Origin: Gammaproteobacteria bacterium Ga0077554
Lineage (GTDB): Bacteria > Pseudomonadota > Gammaproteobacteria > Ga0077554 > Ga007554
Direction: 5' to 3'
DNA: 48,396 nt
Assembly: GCA_001464585.1 (NCBI GenBank)
Contig: LNFF01000027.1
Location: forward strand, 1-48,396
Positions 34,076 through 43,128 of this stretch are shown piece by piece (position 1 is the first letter of the stretch; the number at the start of each line of letters is the position of its first letter). Both the position numbers and the translations under genes were made by a program. The notes under the pieces were generated by a model that saw only the letters and a list, made by a program, of their open reading frames with translations, made no database searches and was not told where the DNA came from.

Positions 34076-35115
34076 GTAAAACCAAAAAAAGCGCGGGTTA
34101 TGCTGCCAATGCCACTGCGCGCAACAGCGACCCAGGTCGCGCAATCTATAACTACCGCTGCTACTTCTGCCATGGTTATGCGGGAGACGCCAAAACCGTC
34201 GCCGCCACTTACCTGTCTCCACCACCCCGCGACTTCACCACACGTAATATAGACCGGCAAAAAATGATCGCTGCCGTTACCCACGGCAGCAAAGGCAGCG
34301 CCATGATGTCCTTCAAAAGCGTGCTGAAACCGCATGAAATCGAAGCCGTGGTAGACTTTGTGCGCCAGGAGTTTATGCAGGGCGAGGCTAAAAACACCCG
34401 CTATCACACCGTCGAAAACGGTTGGCCCAGCCATGAGCGTTACCGTGCCGCGTTCCCTTTCGCCTTGGGCGAGATTGCGCTTGATACGCCGTGGGAATCG
34501 CTCACCCCTGCGCAACGCACGGGCAAGCAGCTTTTCATGTCAGGGTGCGTCACTTGTCACGAAGGCTCGCGCCGCACGCCACTCAAAGATGACCCGATGT
34601 GGGATCCGCGCGCGCTATCGTTTCCGCGCAACGGTTATTCGCACGCCGTGCAGGGGCGCACAAGTGCCGGTCGCTCCCGGCATCCTGCCTCTGGCGACAC
34701 TAGTGCATCCATGCATGTCGTGATAGGCAGGATGCCGGAAACGGCCCAGCCGCCAGCCGCCGTAGACGCCGTCACCAGCGCCAGCGTCTACGCCAAACAT
34801 GACATCCCCCCGAAACTCGCCAACCTCACCGCCCAGGAACAGCAGGGCGAAACCCTGTTCCAGCAGAATTGCGCGTTTTGCCACGCCGCAGACGGCACCG
34901 GCCGCAACTGGATCGGCAGCTTCCTGCAGCCCCCGCCGCGCAATTTAACCAGCGCCACCGCCATGCAAGGCATGACCCGCGCCCGACTCAAAAAAGTAAT
35001 CCGCGACGGTCTGCCCGGCACCACTATGTCCGCCTGGAAATCGGTATTGAATGATGGTCAGATCAACGCCGTCATCACCTACGTCTCCCGCGCTTTTCAT
35101 CAGCTGCCGGAGTAA
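34054..35115 (+). CDS. Modular cytochrome c, second part (three haem modules, -1 frame)
   Basis: This frame is open from 34054 (after TAA at 34051-34053). It encodes 'YNYRCYFCHGYAGDA' (module 4) before the first ATG at 34264, then 'CVTCH' (module 5, atypical and shorter) and 'CAFCH' (module 6) with 'QPPPRNLTSATA' and 'GTTMSAWKSVL'. There is no ATG, GTG or TTG start and no signal peptide upstream of the fourth haem site, so it cannot make a proper exported cytochrome alone. It is best read as the C-terminal half of the preceding protein. Confidence 0.85.
   Translation, partial: KKNSQPLSKTKKSAGYAANATARNSDPGRAIYNYRCYFCHGYAGDAKTVAATYLSPPPRDFTTRNIDRQKMIAAVTHGSKGSAMMSFKSVLKPHEIEAVVDFVRQEFMQGEAKNTRYHTVENGWPSHERYRAAFPFALGEIALDTPWESLTPAQRTGKQLFMSGCVTCHEGSRRTPLKDDPMWDPRALSFPRNGYSHAVQGRTSAGRSRHPASGDTSASMHVVIGRMPETAQPPAAVDAVTSASVYAKHDIPPKLANLTAQEQQGETLFQQNCAFCHAADGTGRNWIGSFLQPPPRNLTSATAMQGMTRARLKKVIRDGLPGTTMSAWKSVLNDGQINAVITYVSRAFHQLPE
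34677..34738. repeat. In-frame palindrome in the cytochrome linker
   Basis: CCGGCATCCTGCCT (34677-34690) and AGGCAGGATGCCGG (34725-34738) are perfect 14-bp inverted repeats. They lie within the coding frame between modules 5 and 6 and are translated as a Ser/Arg/Pro-rich linker. The insert does not break the frame. Confidence 0.85.
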
Positions 35116-35154
35116 GGGGCGCGCCCGCGATAGTTGCGATATACTATTCACCCA

Positions 35155-35210
35155 TGTCATTCCGAGCATGGCGAGGAATCTTAAGATCCCTCACGGCGTT
35201 CGGGATGACA
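35155..35210. repeat. Dispersed palindrome, TCATTTCGAG family, copy 7
   Basis: TGTCATTCCGAGCATGGCGA at the left and 'GGCGTTCGGGATGACA' at the right surround 'GATCCCTCA'. It sits between the cytochrome and argC; the argC start lies 50 bp beyond. Confidence 0.75.
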
Positions 35211-35259
35211 GCAAACACCGCAAATGGTGACGGGATCTGCCCCAAAGAGATTGAATAGC

Positions 35260-36303
35260 ATGATCAAAGTAGGCATCGTCGGCGGCACCGGATACACAGG
35301 CGTAGAACTGCTTCGCCTGCTTGCCGCGCATCCATCCATAGAATTATTCGTCATCACCTCGCGTGCCGAGGCCGGCATCGCCGTGGCCGATATTTTCCCG
35401 AATCTGCGCGGCCACATCGCCCTGACGTTCACCGCGCCCGACAGCGCCGCCGCCATCGCCATGTTGGCAGCCTGTGACCTGGTATTTTTCGCCACCCCCA
35501 ACGGCATCGCCATGACGCAGGCGCGCGAACTGCTGGCCGCTGGCGTGCGCCTCATCGATCTCGCCGCCGATTTCCGCCTCAAAGACGTTGATGTATGGCA
35601 GCACTGGTACAACATGCAGCACGCCTGCCCCGAGCTGCTGCCAGAAGCCGTGTATGGCCTGCCTGAAGTCAACCGCGCCGCCATTCGCGCGGCGCGTCTG
35701 GTGGCTAATCCCGGCTGCTACCCCACGGCAGTGCAACTCGGCTTGCTGCCCCTCATCGAGCAGGGCGTGGTGGACATTAAACACCTGATCGCCAACGCCG
35801 TGTCCGGCATCAGCGGTGCCGGGCGCAAGGCCGAAGTCGCCGCCCTGTTCAGCGAACGGGCGGAAAATTTCCGCGCCTATGGTGTGCCCGGCCACCGTCA
35901 CCTGCCCGAAATCATGCAGGGATTAGCCCAGGCCGCCGGACAAGACGTGGGGCTGACGTTCGTGCCCCATTACCTGCCTGTGGTGCGCGGCATTCACGCC
36001 ACGCTGTATGGTGTCGTCAATGACAAGCATCTGGATTTGCAGGAAATTTACGAAAAACGCTATGCCAACGAACCGTTTGTCGACGTGCTCCCGGCCGGGG
36101 CTTACCCTGAAACCCGTAGCGTCAAAGGCGCCAACACCTGCCGCCTGGCGGTGCATCGTCCTCAATGTGGCGACACCGTGGTGGTGCTGTCCGTCATCGA
36201 CAACCTGGTCAAAGGCGCGGCTGGTCAGGCAGTGCAAAACATGAATATCATGTTTAATCTCGACGAAACCGCTGGACTCAACGCTATTGCCTTGCTGCCT
36301 TGA
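35260..36303 (+). CDS. argC: N-acetyl-gamma-glutamyl-phosphate reductase ArgC
   Basis: Third step of arginine synthesis, the NADPH reduction of N-acetylglutamyl phosphate. 347 residues from 35260. '[21 protein letters not shown]' is the Rossmann motif, '[17 protein letters not shown]' holds the catalytic Cys, and 'HRHLPEIMQ' the catalytic His. The open frame begins at 35224, but the family N-terminus starts at 35260. In Pseudomonas-like genomes argC lies close to erpA, as here. Confidence 0.96.
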   Translation: MIKVGIVGGTGYTGVELLRLLAAHPSIELFVITSRAEAGIAVADIFPNLRGHIALTFTAPDSAAAIAMLAACDLVFFATPNGIAMTQARELLAAGVRLIDLAADFRLKDVDVWQHWYNMQHACPELLPEAVYGLPEVNRAAIRAARLVANPGCYPTAVQLGLLPLIEQGVVDIKHLIANAVSGISGAGRKAEVAALFSERAENFRAYGVPGHRHLPEIMQGLAQAAGQDVGLTFVPHYLPVVRGIHATLYGVVNDKHLDLQEIYEKRYANEPFVDVLPAGAYPETRSVKGANTCRLAVHRPQCGDTVVVLSVIDNLVKGAAGQAVQNMNIMFNLDETAGLNAIALLP

Positions 36304-36394
36304 CAGCCGCCCCACATAAGCGGAAAATGGATTATATCCTGCCATCATTATATTATAGATAATGATAACCAACAGATTCTAATGGAGAAATTCT

Positions 36395-36742
36395 ATGGGT
36401 GCGATTGACATGCCGACTCCGTTGCTTTTCACCGACAACGCTGTGAATAAAGTGCGCGACCTGATCGTCGAGGAGGGCAACAACAACCTTAAGCTGCGCG
36501 TGTTCGTCTCGGGCGGCGGGTGCTCGGGTTTTCAATACGGCTTCACCTTTGATGAAAGCGTCAGCGACGACGACACCCTGGTAGAAAAGGGCGGCGTCAC
36601 CCTGTTGATAGATCCCATGAGCTACCAGTACCTGGTCGGCGCAGAAATCGACTACACCGAAGGCCTCGAAGGCGCGCAATTCGTCATCCGCAATCCTAAT
36701 GCCACCACCACCTGTGGCTGCGGGTCTTCGTTCTCCGTTTAA
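36395..36742 (+). CDS. erpA: Iron-sulfur insertion protein ErpA
   Basis: An A-type carrier that delivers [4Fe-4S] clusters to target enzymes. At 115 residues it has the three conserved Cys: '[13 protein letters not shown]' and '[11 protein letters not shown]'. '[16 protein letters not shown]' is the usual N-terminus. It is the last gene of the conserved argC-erpA pair before the accessory block. Confidence 0.96.
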   Translation: MGAIDMPTPLLFTDNAVNKVRDLIVEEGNNNLKLRVFVSGGGCSGFQYGFTFDESVSDDDTLVEKGGVTLLIDPMSYQYLVGAEIDYTEGLEGAQFVIRNPNATTTCGCGSSFSV

Positions 36743-37122
36743 ACCCCTTACGTGTCTCGGGTTAGGTTTGCCGCAGACTTCCCAATGTATAATTGGCCGT
36801 GTCCGGCGGTGCGGGATCTTTGTCGGCGCGTATAAGCTGATGAGGCCGCCCAGCAAACAATCGCCTCACCTGAAAAATATCAAAATATGTTATTGAGCGA
36901 AGCGCTGCGGCATAACGCATGTTAATGCGAACAAGCGGATCCAACACTTATTCTCTGATGAGGCTCACAGGGGTTCATTAAAGATCCGTTCACAGGGCAT
37001 AAACTTGACGCGCACCCTTCACGTCCAACCCCGCGTTCGAGTGAACGCGGCTGTGCAATCTGCCGAGGTGTTGCTCAGTGGTTCTGCCTCAACATGGATA
37101 AAGAAAATTAGGGTCGGCTTCA
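36743..37122. other. Gap with a strong leader hairpin before the MBOAT gene
   Basis: No gene is seen. CCGCGTTC (37031-37038) pairs perfectly with GAACGCGG (37043-37050) across a GAGT loop, about 75 bp before the MBOAT ATG; a TTGACG lies at 37005-37010 without a clear -10. The base composition shifts toward A/T just after this region. Confidence 0.5.
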
Positions 37123-38721
37123 ATGCTTTTTAATTCATACATTTTTATTTTTGCATTCCTCCCAATTGTCTTTTTCGGTTTTTTTCGTATTGGAAAATAC
37201 AGCCACAATCTAGCCTCACTCTGGCTTGCCGCCGCCTCATTATTTTTTTATGGTTGGTGGGATATACACTTTGTCGGTCTGTTACTTGGCTCTATCGTAT
37301 TTAATTATAGCGCTGGGTATTTAATTGGACATAGAGTTGCCAGTCAGCCAGTCAGCCAGTCAAAAATACTGTTGGTCAGTGCGATTGCAAGCAATTTAAT
37401 TTTGCTTGGTTACTTCAAATACGCCAACTTCTTTGCTGACAACCTGAATCATCTCGTGGGCACAACACTTCCAATAAGTGAAGTTTTTCTCCCTCTCGGC
37501 ATATCCTTCTTCACCTTCACCCAAATCGCCTTTCTAGTAGACACCTACCAAGGCAAAGTGAAGGAATACAATTTCGTTTACTACACCCTGTTCGTTACCT
37601 ACTTCCCACATCTGATCGCCGGTCCGGTACTGCATCACAAAGAAATGATGCCGCAGTTTGCCAAGCGGGGGGTCTGCCACCTCAACTGGGACAACATTGC
37701 CGTTGGCTTGAGTATCTTTGTGCTGGGGTTGGCGAAAAAATTGCTGATTGCTGATCCTGTGGGGGAATTTGCTACCCCTATTTTCAATGCCGTTGCGGCG
37801 GGAGGGCGCCCGATGTTGTTCGAAGCATGGGTCGGTGCGCTGGCTTATACGCTACAGTTATATTTTGACTTCTCCGCCTATTGCGATATGGCGATTGGTT
37901 TGTCATTGATGTTCAACGTGCGCCTGCCGATGAACTTCAATTCCCCTTACAAAGCCACCAGCATCATCGAATTCTGGCGACGCTGGCACATGACCTTATC
38001 GCGCTTTCTGCGCGATTATCTATACATCCCATTGGGTGGCAGCCGTAACGGGAAATTCCAGCGTTATTTAAACTTGATGATTACCATGTTGCTTGGTGGT
38101 CTGTGGCATGGTGCGGGTTGGACTTTTATCATATGGGGTGGATTGCACGGCTTTTACCTGGTTGTGAACCACGCTTGGCGCGGCTTAAAACAGCGCATGG
38201 GGTGGGGTGATGGTGGTCGATTGGCTAACCTTGGCGCAGGCGCACTAACCTTTACGGCGGTGGTGGTGGGCTGGGTGTTCTTTCGTGCAGATAGCGTTTC
38301 GTCAGCGATGGCTATGCTACATGGCATGGTCGGAATCAATGGGGTTTCTTTGCCAAATTCATTGGAAGGAAAACTTGGAAAGTATTTTCTACAGCATGAA
38401 TGGATTGTTTTTGGCCAATGGATGCCATTGACCTCGCTACATGCTAAGAATGTTTTTCCTGTTTTGATGATCGGCTTTGCCGTTGCCTGGGGCTTGCCAA
38501 ATGTGCGGCAACTGTTCCTAAAGTATCATCCCACTTGTGAAGATATTGAGAGCGCCAAGCCGTTATCTAAGGCCGAGGTTGTGCTTTCAAGCCGGTTGTT
38601 TAGTTTTTTTAGGTGGCAACCTTCGATATTGCAAGGGGCATTTTACGGGGTGCTGTTTTTCATGATAATCATTTACATGGCATCCGCAAGCAAATCAGAA
38701 TTCCTCTACTTTCAGTTCTGA
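37123..38721 (+). CDS. MBOAT-family O-acyltransferase (AlgI/DltB-like)
   Basis: A 532-residue membrane-bound O-acyltransferase with about ten hydrophobic segments. 'NFNSPYKATSIIEFWRRWHMTLSRFLRDYLYIPLGG' and 'MLLGGLWHGAGWTFIIWGGLHG' with the catalytic His are typical of the AlgI group, which transfers acetyl groups through the inner membrane to periplasmic polysaccharide. The following gene encodes an SGNH-like partner, as AlgI is paired with AlgJ/AlgX. No sugar transferase or polymerase genes are nearby, so the target polymer cannot be named. Confidence 0.9.
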   Translation: MLFNSYIFIFAFLPIVFFGFFRIGKYSHNLASLWLAAASLFFYGWWDIHFVGLLLGSIVFNYSAGYLIGHRVASQPVSQSKILLVSAIASNLILLGYFKYANFFADNLNHLVGTTLPISEVFLPLGISFFTFTQIAFLVDTYQGKVKEYNFVYYTLFVTYFPHLIAGPVLHHKEMMPQFAKRGVCHLNWDNIAVGLSIFVLGLAKKLLIADPVGEFATPIFNAVAAGGRPMLFEAWVGALAYTLQLYFDFSAYCDMAIGLSLMFNVRLPMNFNSPYKATSIIEFWRRWHMTLSRFLRDYLYIPLGGSRNGKFQRYLNLMITMLLGGLWHGAGWTFIIWGGLHGFYLVVNHAWRGLKQRMGWGDGGRLANLGAGALTFTAVVVGWVFFRADSVSSAMAMLHGMVGINGVSLPNSLEGKLGKYFLQHEWIVFGQWMPLTSLHAKNVFPVLMIGFAVAWGLPNVRQLFLKYHPTCEDIESAKPLSKAEVVLSSRLFSFFRWQPSILQGAFYGVLFFMIIIYMASASKSEFLYFQF

Positions 38722-38723
38722 TC

Positions 38724-39746
38724 ATGAAATTCATAAAATCATTTTTTGTTTCTGCTTTTGTGGCTTGCGGGGTCTATTATCTTGCCGTCGTGATGTTGGT
38801 TGACGCGCCAGTTCCAGCCGAATACTGGGTTGCTGAAATGATTACCATCAAGAAAGAGTTAGTTAAGGAGTATGCGGGAAGAAGAAAAATAATCATTGCG
38901 GGTGGGTCGAGCGCCTTGTTTGGAGTTAATGCGGAGTATGCAAGCGCGCAACTGGATATGCCGGTAATTAATTTTGGTTTGCACGCCGGATTGAGATTAG
39001 AAAAAATCCTCCAGGAAATGAGCGTTGTGGTTGAGCGTGGCGATTTTTTGATCCTTTCATTAGAGCCCCCATATTACGACTGCAATTCAAAATTGAACTC
39101 ATGGCAGGTTAGTAACATTGTCGGATGGGATCACGATGCCTGGAAAGAGATGAACTATTTGGAGAAGAGTGAATTTGTTTCTTTGGTTTCGCCTGCATTG
39201 CTCGGTCAAATGCTGGTTGCTGAAATCCTGAAAAAGTTTTATCCAGCTAGGATTTCTGACCGCTTGGCTGCGCTTGATAACTCCTTGGTTTTGTCTAGGT
39301 TTCGTGTCCGCACAGTTCCCGCTATTTTTAAATACTCTGCATATAACCTCAATAAACATGGAGATATGTTGCGGGCAGAAGGCTCTAAATTCAAAGGACA
39401 AGGCTATGATTTTAGCAATCCGAGCCATGTATGCGATAAAACAGCAAACCACCTGATGGGCTTTGTAGATAGCATGAGAAAAAGGGGGGTACAGGTCTAT
39501 TTCGCGAATACTCCCTATATCGCTTCAGAGGTTGGTTTGGACACCTTAAGAAGAGGCGAATTAAGTTTTCGTCAGGAATTTACCCGTATCGGATGCATTA
39601 TTGATAGACGTGAGGATTTGGTTTTCGATAGAAAGTACTTCTTTGATACCCATTTGCATTTAAACGTCGAAGGTCGGTCTCTTCGAACAGATTTACTCAT
39701 AAAGGCGATACTTAACAAGGTACTTTCTGAAACATGTGGTCTTTAG
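38724..39746 (+). CDS. SGNH-like periplasmic partner of the MBOAT protein
   Basis: A 340-residue protein with an N-terminal membrane anchor (about 6-28). 'RKIIIAGGSSALFGVNAEY' resembles the GDS block I (here GGSS), 'NFGLHAGLRLEKILQEM' block II, and 'FFDTHLHLNVEGR' supplies a DxxH pair near the end. This fits the AlgJ/AlgX or DltD type, which accept acyl groups from the MBOAT protein. Start at 38724, 2 bp after the upstream stop, so likely co-transcribed. Sequence similarity to named enzymes is weak, and A/T content is higher than in neighbouring genes. Confidence 0.7.
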   Translation: MKFIKSFFVSAFVACGVYYLAVVMLVDAPVPAEYWVAEMITIKKELVKEYAGRRKIIIAGGSSALFGVNAEYASAQLDMPVINFGLHAGLRLEKILQEMSVVVERGDFLILSLEPPYYDCNSKLNSWQVSNIVGWDHDAWKEMNYLEKSEFVSLVSPALLGQMLVAEILKKFYPARISDRLAALDNSLVLSRFRVRTVPAIFKYSAYNLNKHGDMLRAEGSKFKGQGYDFSNPSHVCDKTANHLMGFVDSMRKRGVQVYFANTPYIASEVGLDTLRRGELSFRQEFTRIGCIIDRREDLVFDRKYFFDTHLHLNVEGRSLRTDLLIKAILNKVLSETCGL

Positions 39747-39990
39747 GTTTGTTCCGAATTAAAGTTGGGACAGAGTGAATTTAAATGTCAAACTCTTGTA
39801 CGGCTCCTATGCTATGGCCACAACACTTCAGCCGAAAGTGCGTGTTTTGATTTGATTTCAAAAGTGGATCAGGAGCGTGTTCTGGACCAAACCCTTATCA
39901 GGGCTCATCCATCGCTATTGCACGGCGATGTTACAGACGGTTTTCGCCTGTGTCCCAGAAATATGTTGTGCCCTTTTCTCGGCTCATTCA

Positions 39991-40052
39991 GCGGATCGGG
40001 CTTGGATTGGGATGCCCCAAAAGCGGCGCATCCCTCAACTTAAACGATCCGC
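39991..40052. repeat. Nested hairpin in the gap before the citrate synthase gene
   Basis: GCGGATCG (39991-39998) pairs with CGATCCGC (40045-40052), and GGGATGCC (40009-40016) with GGCGCATCCC (40025-40034). The remainder of 39747-40122 has no convincing gene; an open frame at 39765-40043 lacks any recognisable motif. The hairpin may end the MBOAT transcript or be a repeat. Confidence 0.55.
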
Positions 40053-40122
40053 ACCTAAACCAGGTTTTCCCGCCCTCTTTTCTGTTATGCTATTTCCTTT
40101 AGATTAGCGATAAGGGTGCATC

Positions 40123-41283
40123 ATGAGCGACTATCTGCCCGGCCTGGAAGGCGTTCCGGCGACTAAATCCAATATTTCTTTTATCGACGGTGAGCGCGGC
40201 GTGCTAGCCTATCGCGGTTATCCCATCGAATCATTGGCCGAGCACAGTACCTTTGAAGAAACGGCGCTGCTGCTGCTGGATGGACGCTTGCCCACTGCGC
40301 AAGAGCTGGCGCAATTCGACGATCAGTTGCGCACCAATCGCCGTGTCAAATACAACATTCGTGAAATGATGAAAAGCCTGCCACCCGATGGGCACCCCAT
40401 GGAAATGCTGCAAACCGCCGTGGCAAGTCTGGGCATGTTTTACCCTGGCACCGAAGGCCTTACCGGCAGCGATGTGGGCCGCAATCTTGATTACGTGCAT
40501 AGCATGACCGTCAAAATCATTGCGCGCATGGCCACTCTCGTCGCCATGTGGGAGCATATCCGTAATGGTTACGACCCAGTGCCGTCGCGCACTGACCTCA
40601 CCTACGCCGAAAATTTTTTATACATGATGAGCGGCAAAGAGCCCGACCCGTTTCACGCCAGCATCATGGACACCTGTCTGGTGCTGCATGCCGAACACAC
40701 CATCAATGCCTCAACCTTTGCCGCGCTGGTGGCCGGTTCCACGCTTGCTGCGCCTAACGGCGTCATCGCTTCCGCCATCGGCACACTCTCCGGCCCGCTG
40801 CACGGTGGGGCTAATCAACGCGTGGTGGAAATGCTGCAAGAGATCGGTGCGCCCGAGCACGCCAAAGCCTGGGTGGACAAACAGCTCGCTGTTAAAGCCA
40901 AAATCTGGGGCATGGGGCACCGCGAATACAAAGTCAAAGACCCGCGCGCCGTTATCCTGCAAAAGCTCGTGGAAAAACTTGCCGTTTACAAAGGCGGCAA
41001 CGTCAGCCCGTTGTTTGAAACCGCACTAAAAGTAGAAGAAGTCGCCACCGAACGCCTGGCCAGCAAGGGCGTTTACCCCAACGTGGATTTTTATTCCGGC
41101 GTACTCTACGCCGAAATGGGCATCCCCGCCGACCAGTTCACCTCCATCTTCGCCATCTCCCGCTGCGCCGGATGGCTCGCCCATTGGCGTGAACAGCTCG
41201 CCGACAACCGCATCTTCCGACCCACGCAAGTGTATACCGGCGAGAAAGACCGGGAGTATGTGTTGCTGGGCGCGCGGGGCTAG
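40123..41283 (+). CDS. gltA: Citrate synthase, short type
   Basis: Condenses oxaloacetate and acetyl-CoA. At 386 residues it is the short dimeric type seen in many bacteria and archaea, not the 427-residue NADH-regulated E. coli enzyme. The catalytic triad is His in 'LHAEHTINAST', His in 'GMGHREYKVKDPR' and Asp in 'NVDFYSGVLY'. A 2-methylcitrate synthase role is possible since the two are hard to tell apart; no prp genes are nearby. A single gene preceded by its own leader. Confidence 0.9.
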   Translation: MSDYLPGLEGVPATKSNISFIDGERGVLAYRGYPIESLAEHSTFEETALLLLDGRLPTAQELAQFDDQLRTNRRVKYNIREMMKSLPPDGHPMEMLQTAVASLGMFYPGTEGLTGSDVGRNLDYVHSMTVKIIARMATLVAMWEHIRNGYDPVPSRTDLTYAENFLYMMSGKEPDPFHASIMDTCLVLHAEHTINASTFAALVAGSTLAAPNGVIASAIGTLSGPLHGGANQRVVEMLQEIGAPEHAKAWVDKQLAVKAKIWGMGHREYKVKDPRAVILQKLVEKLAVYKGGNVSPLFETALKVEEVATERLASKGVYPNVDFYSGVLYAEMGIPADQFTSIFAISRCAGWLAHWREQLADNRIFRPTQVYTGEKDREYVLLGARG

Positions 41284-41329
41284 GAAGCCAGTTTAGCAAC
41301 GGCAGCACACATGGACGCTACTCATTGCA

Positions 41330-42181
41330 GTGGTGATGACGCTGGCGCCACTGGCGGCGGCAGTTGTGACGCTCTACACGCCATACCGCAGCGTTGCTTT
41401 TGCCTTCCTGGTGGTGTCCATCACCGCTGCTCTTTATGCTGGTGTGGTGACGGGTGTTGGAGCCTTGGCCGCTGTCATTCTTGTGGTTTTGTGTTATTTC
41501 GCCGCTAATACGCGTGATGATCGGCGCAAGCAAGCCTTGTGGTTGACGGGTATTGGTTGTATCAGTTTCTTGATGGCGTTGCACATCATCCCCGGATTTA
41601 ATTACACGCCAATCGTGTCGAATATGCTACTCAGCCCGCAGGCAACATCCTTCAGGCTCGCTATTGGATATGACAAGGCGCTCGCTGGAGCGCTCCTCGT
41701 TTTTTTTCTCGTTCAGGTAACACGCACCAAAGACGGCTGGCGGAAAGTCATACGCGCAACGCTGGTGGCATCAGTGGCGACATTGTTGTGCGTAATACCA
41801 TTGGGCTTGTTGTTGGGAGTCTTCGCATTTGACCCAAAGCTTTCGCCTTACCTGCCGTTATGGATATTCTTGAACCTGTTCGTAACCGTCATAGCCGAAG
41901 AAGCATTTTTCCGCGTGTTGCTGCAAGATAATCTGACGGCCTATTTAAGTGGGAAAGTACGCTACGCGGCATGGTGGTCGGTGCTGGTGGTGGCGATTAT
42001 ATTTGCGGTTGCACATGGAGGCGGTGGTTTCACATACGCCGTGCTGGTGTTTTTTGCGGGCTGTGGGTATGGGATGGCGTATAAATTAGGGGGTGGTATT
42101 GAAGCGGCTGTGGGCACTCATTTTATTGTGAATCTTGTGCACTTTGTATTTTTTACATATCCGATGTTGGCCAACCCGTAA
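41330..42181 (+). CDS. CPBP-family intramembrane metalloprotease
   Basis: A 283-residue polytopic membrane protein with the CPBP (Abi/CaaX-protease) motifs: 'VIAEEAFFRVLLQD' (EExxxR), 'IFAVAHGGGGF' and 'THFIVNLVHF' (HxxxN). About seven hydrophobic segments are seen. The start is uncertain: GTG at 41330, GTG at 41333 or ATG at 41336; the frame is closed at 41294. Substrate unknown. It follows the citrate synthase gene by 46 bp. Confidence 0.85.
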   Translation: MVMTLAPLAAAVVTLYTPYRSVAFAFLVVSITAALYAGVVTGVGALAAVILVVLCYFAANTRDDRRKQALWLTGIGCISFLMALHIIPGFNYTPIVSNMLLSPQATSFRLAIGYDKALAGALLVFFLVQVTRTKDGWRKVIRATLVASVATLLCVIPLGLLLGVFAFDPKLSPYLPLWIFLNLFVTVIAEEAFFRVLLQDNLTAYLSGKVRYAAWWSVLVVAIIFAVAHGGGGFTYAVLVFFAGCGYGMAYKLGGGIEAAVGTHFIVNLVHFVFFTYPMLANP

Positions 42182-42185
42182 TGTA

Positions 42186-42214
42186 GGGTGTCAATAAGCG
42201 AAGCGCATTGCACC
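42186..42214. repeat. REP-like hairpin
   Basis: GGTGTCAAT (42187-42195) faces ATTGCACC (42207-42214) around 'AAGCGAAGCGC'. This looks like the GTAGGGTG-type repeat found in many genomes. It lies between convergent genes and could aid termination. Confidence 0.5.
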
Positions 42215-42267
42215 GTATGTTGCTATGCAGACATGGAGGCGCGGCAATCTGGCCAGTACCAGACTTT

Positions 42268-43053
42268 TTATGTGTTGGCCGCAATTTCTCTCGCCACCTT
42301 ATACCATTGGTTATTTACTATCTGATCCAGTTCGCCGATATTTGGAAGGGTACTTTCATCTATGTACTTTGATGTGAAGGCGTGGTGCTTGCCTAGACAA
42401 AGATCAAGGGCTTTCCTTGGTTTATTTAGACGGTAATTACCCCGGTGTATCATTTGCGCGCTGAAAATCAATACGTCTCCTGGCGCCAACTCGATTAATA
42501 CAGCACCTGGAAGATCCTCGCTATTTTTATGACCGTTAAGTTCGAGGCGTACATTCTTTTCCAGGTCAGTGTCCCACCGTTTGTGCGTCCCCGGAATTAG
42601 TTCAACCCCTTTCTCGTGAACAAGAGGAATCCGAACATGTAAGGTGACCATGTTTTTTTGTTCATCTTTTAGAATCGAATCATCAATCGGACTGTATTGC
42701 ATATCCCTGTGCCAATAGGGGAGCCTCTTGTTTTCGAATGGGTTAAAGAACAGTTGTGTGTTGTGAAAATATAAGCCATCTCCAAACATGCTATCCAGCA
42801 ATTGCGTAAGCCGATTTGACGCAATCGTTTGAAAGAACAATAGCCTTTCAGCCTCATGCCCCTCGAAATACCGTGGACTCGTTAGCGAATGCATGTTTAC
42901 AAGTTTGTGTTCAATGAAATCAGCATGGTTTTCATTTAGCCATTGGCCATAGATACGATCAACGATCGCTGCCAACTTTTCGATATCAAATTGGCTAAAG
43001 AGATTTTTGACGATTACATACCCTTGATAGTCGAATGTCCCGGCTTCTTTCAT
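42268..43053 (-). CDS. Phytanoyl-CoA dioxygenase (PhyH) family protein
   Basis: A 261-residue Fe(II)/2-oxoglutarate-type oxygenase. 'PYWHRDMQY' provides the HxD pair, and 'MIHRGNYRLNKPRKALDLC' the distal His and the Arg that would bind 2-oxoglutarate. 'DYQGYVIVKNLFSQFDIEKL' is the family N-terminus. The substrate cannot be told; PhyH members act on lipids, amino acids and secondary metabolites. It is a lone gene on the minus strand, in DNA that is richer in A/T than its surroundings. Confidence 0.82.
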   Translation of the reverse strand: MKEAGTFDYQGYVIVKNLFSQFDIEKLAAIVDRIYGQWLNENHADFIEHKLVNMHSLTSPRYFEGHEAERLLFFQTIASNRLTQLLDSMFGDGLYFHNTQLFFNPFENKRLPYWHRDMQYSPIDDSILKDEQKNMVTLHVRIPLVHEKGVELIPGTHKRWDTDLEKNVRLELNGHKNSEDLPGAVLIELAPGDVLIFSAQMIHRGNYRLNKPRKALDLCLGKHHAFTSKYIDESTLPNIGELDQIVNNQWYKVAREIAANT

Positions 43054-43078
43054 GTTGCTAGACCTTTAGCACGTAGCT

Positions 43079-43105
43079 TGGGTTAGCCGCTCATTGGGTA
43101 ACCCA
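43079..43105. repeat. Hairpin between anmK and the PhyH gene
   Basis: TGGGTTA (43079-43085) is complementary to TAACCCA (43099-43105). It lies just downstream of anmK and upstream of the PhyH start; a T-rich tail is missing. Confidence 0.4.
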
Positions 43106-43128
43106 GGGGTTTTATCCGCTCACACAAA

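Noticed and set aside
39765-40043. 92-codon open frame between the SGNH and citrate synthase genes
   Set aside because: No motif, signal or membrane segment is visible, and it runs into a nested hairpin; chance ORF is the simpler reading.
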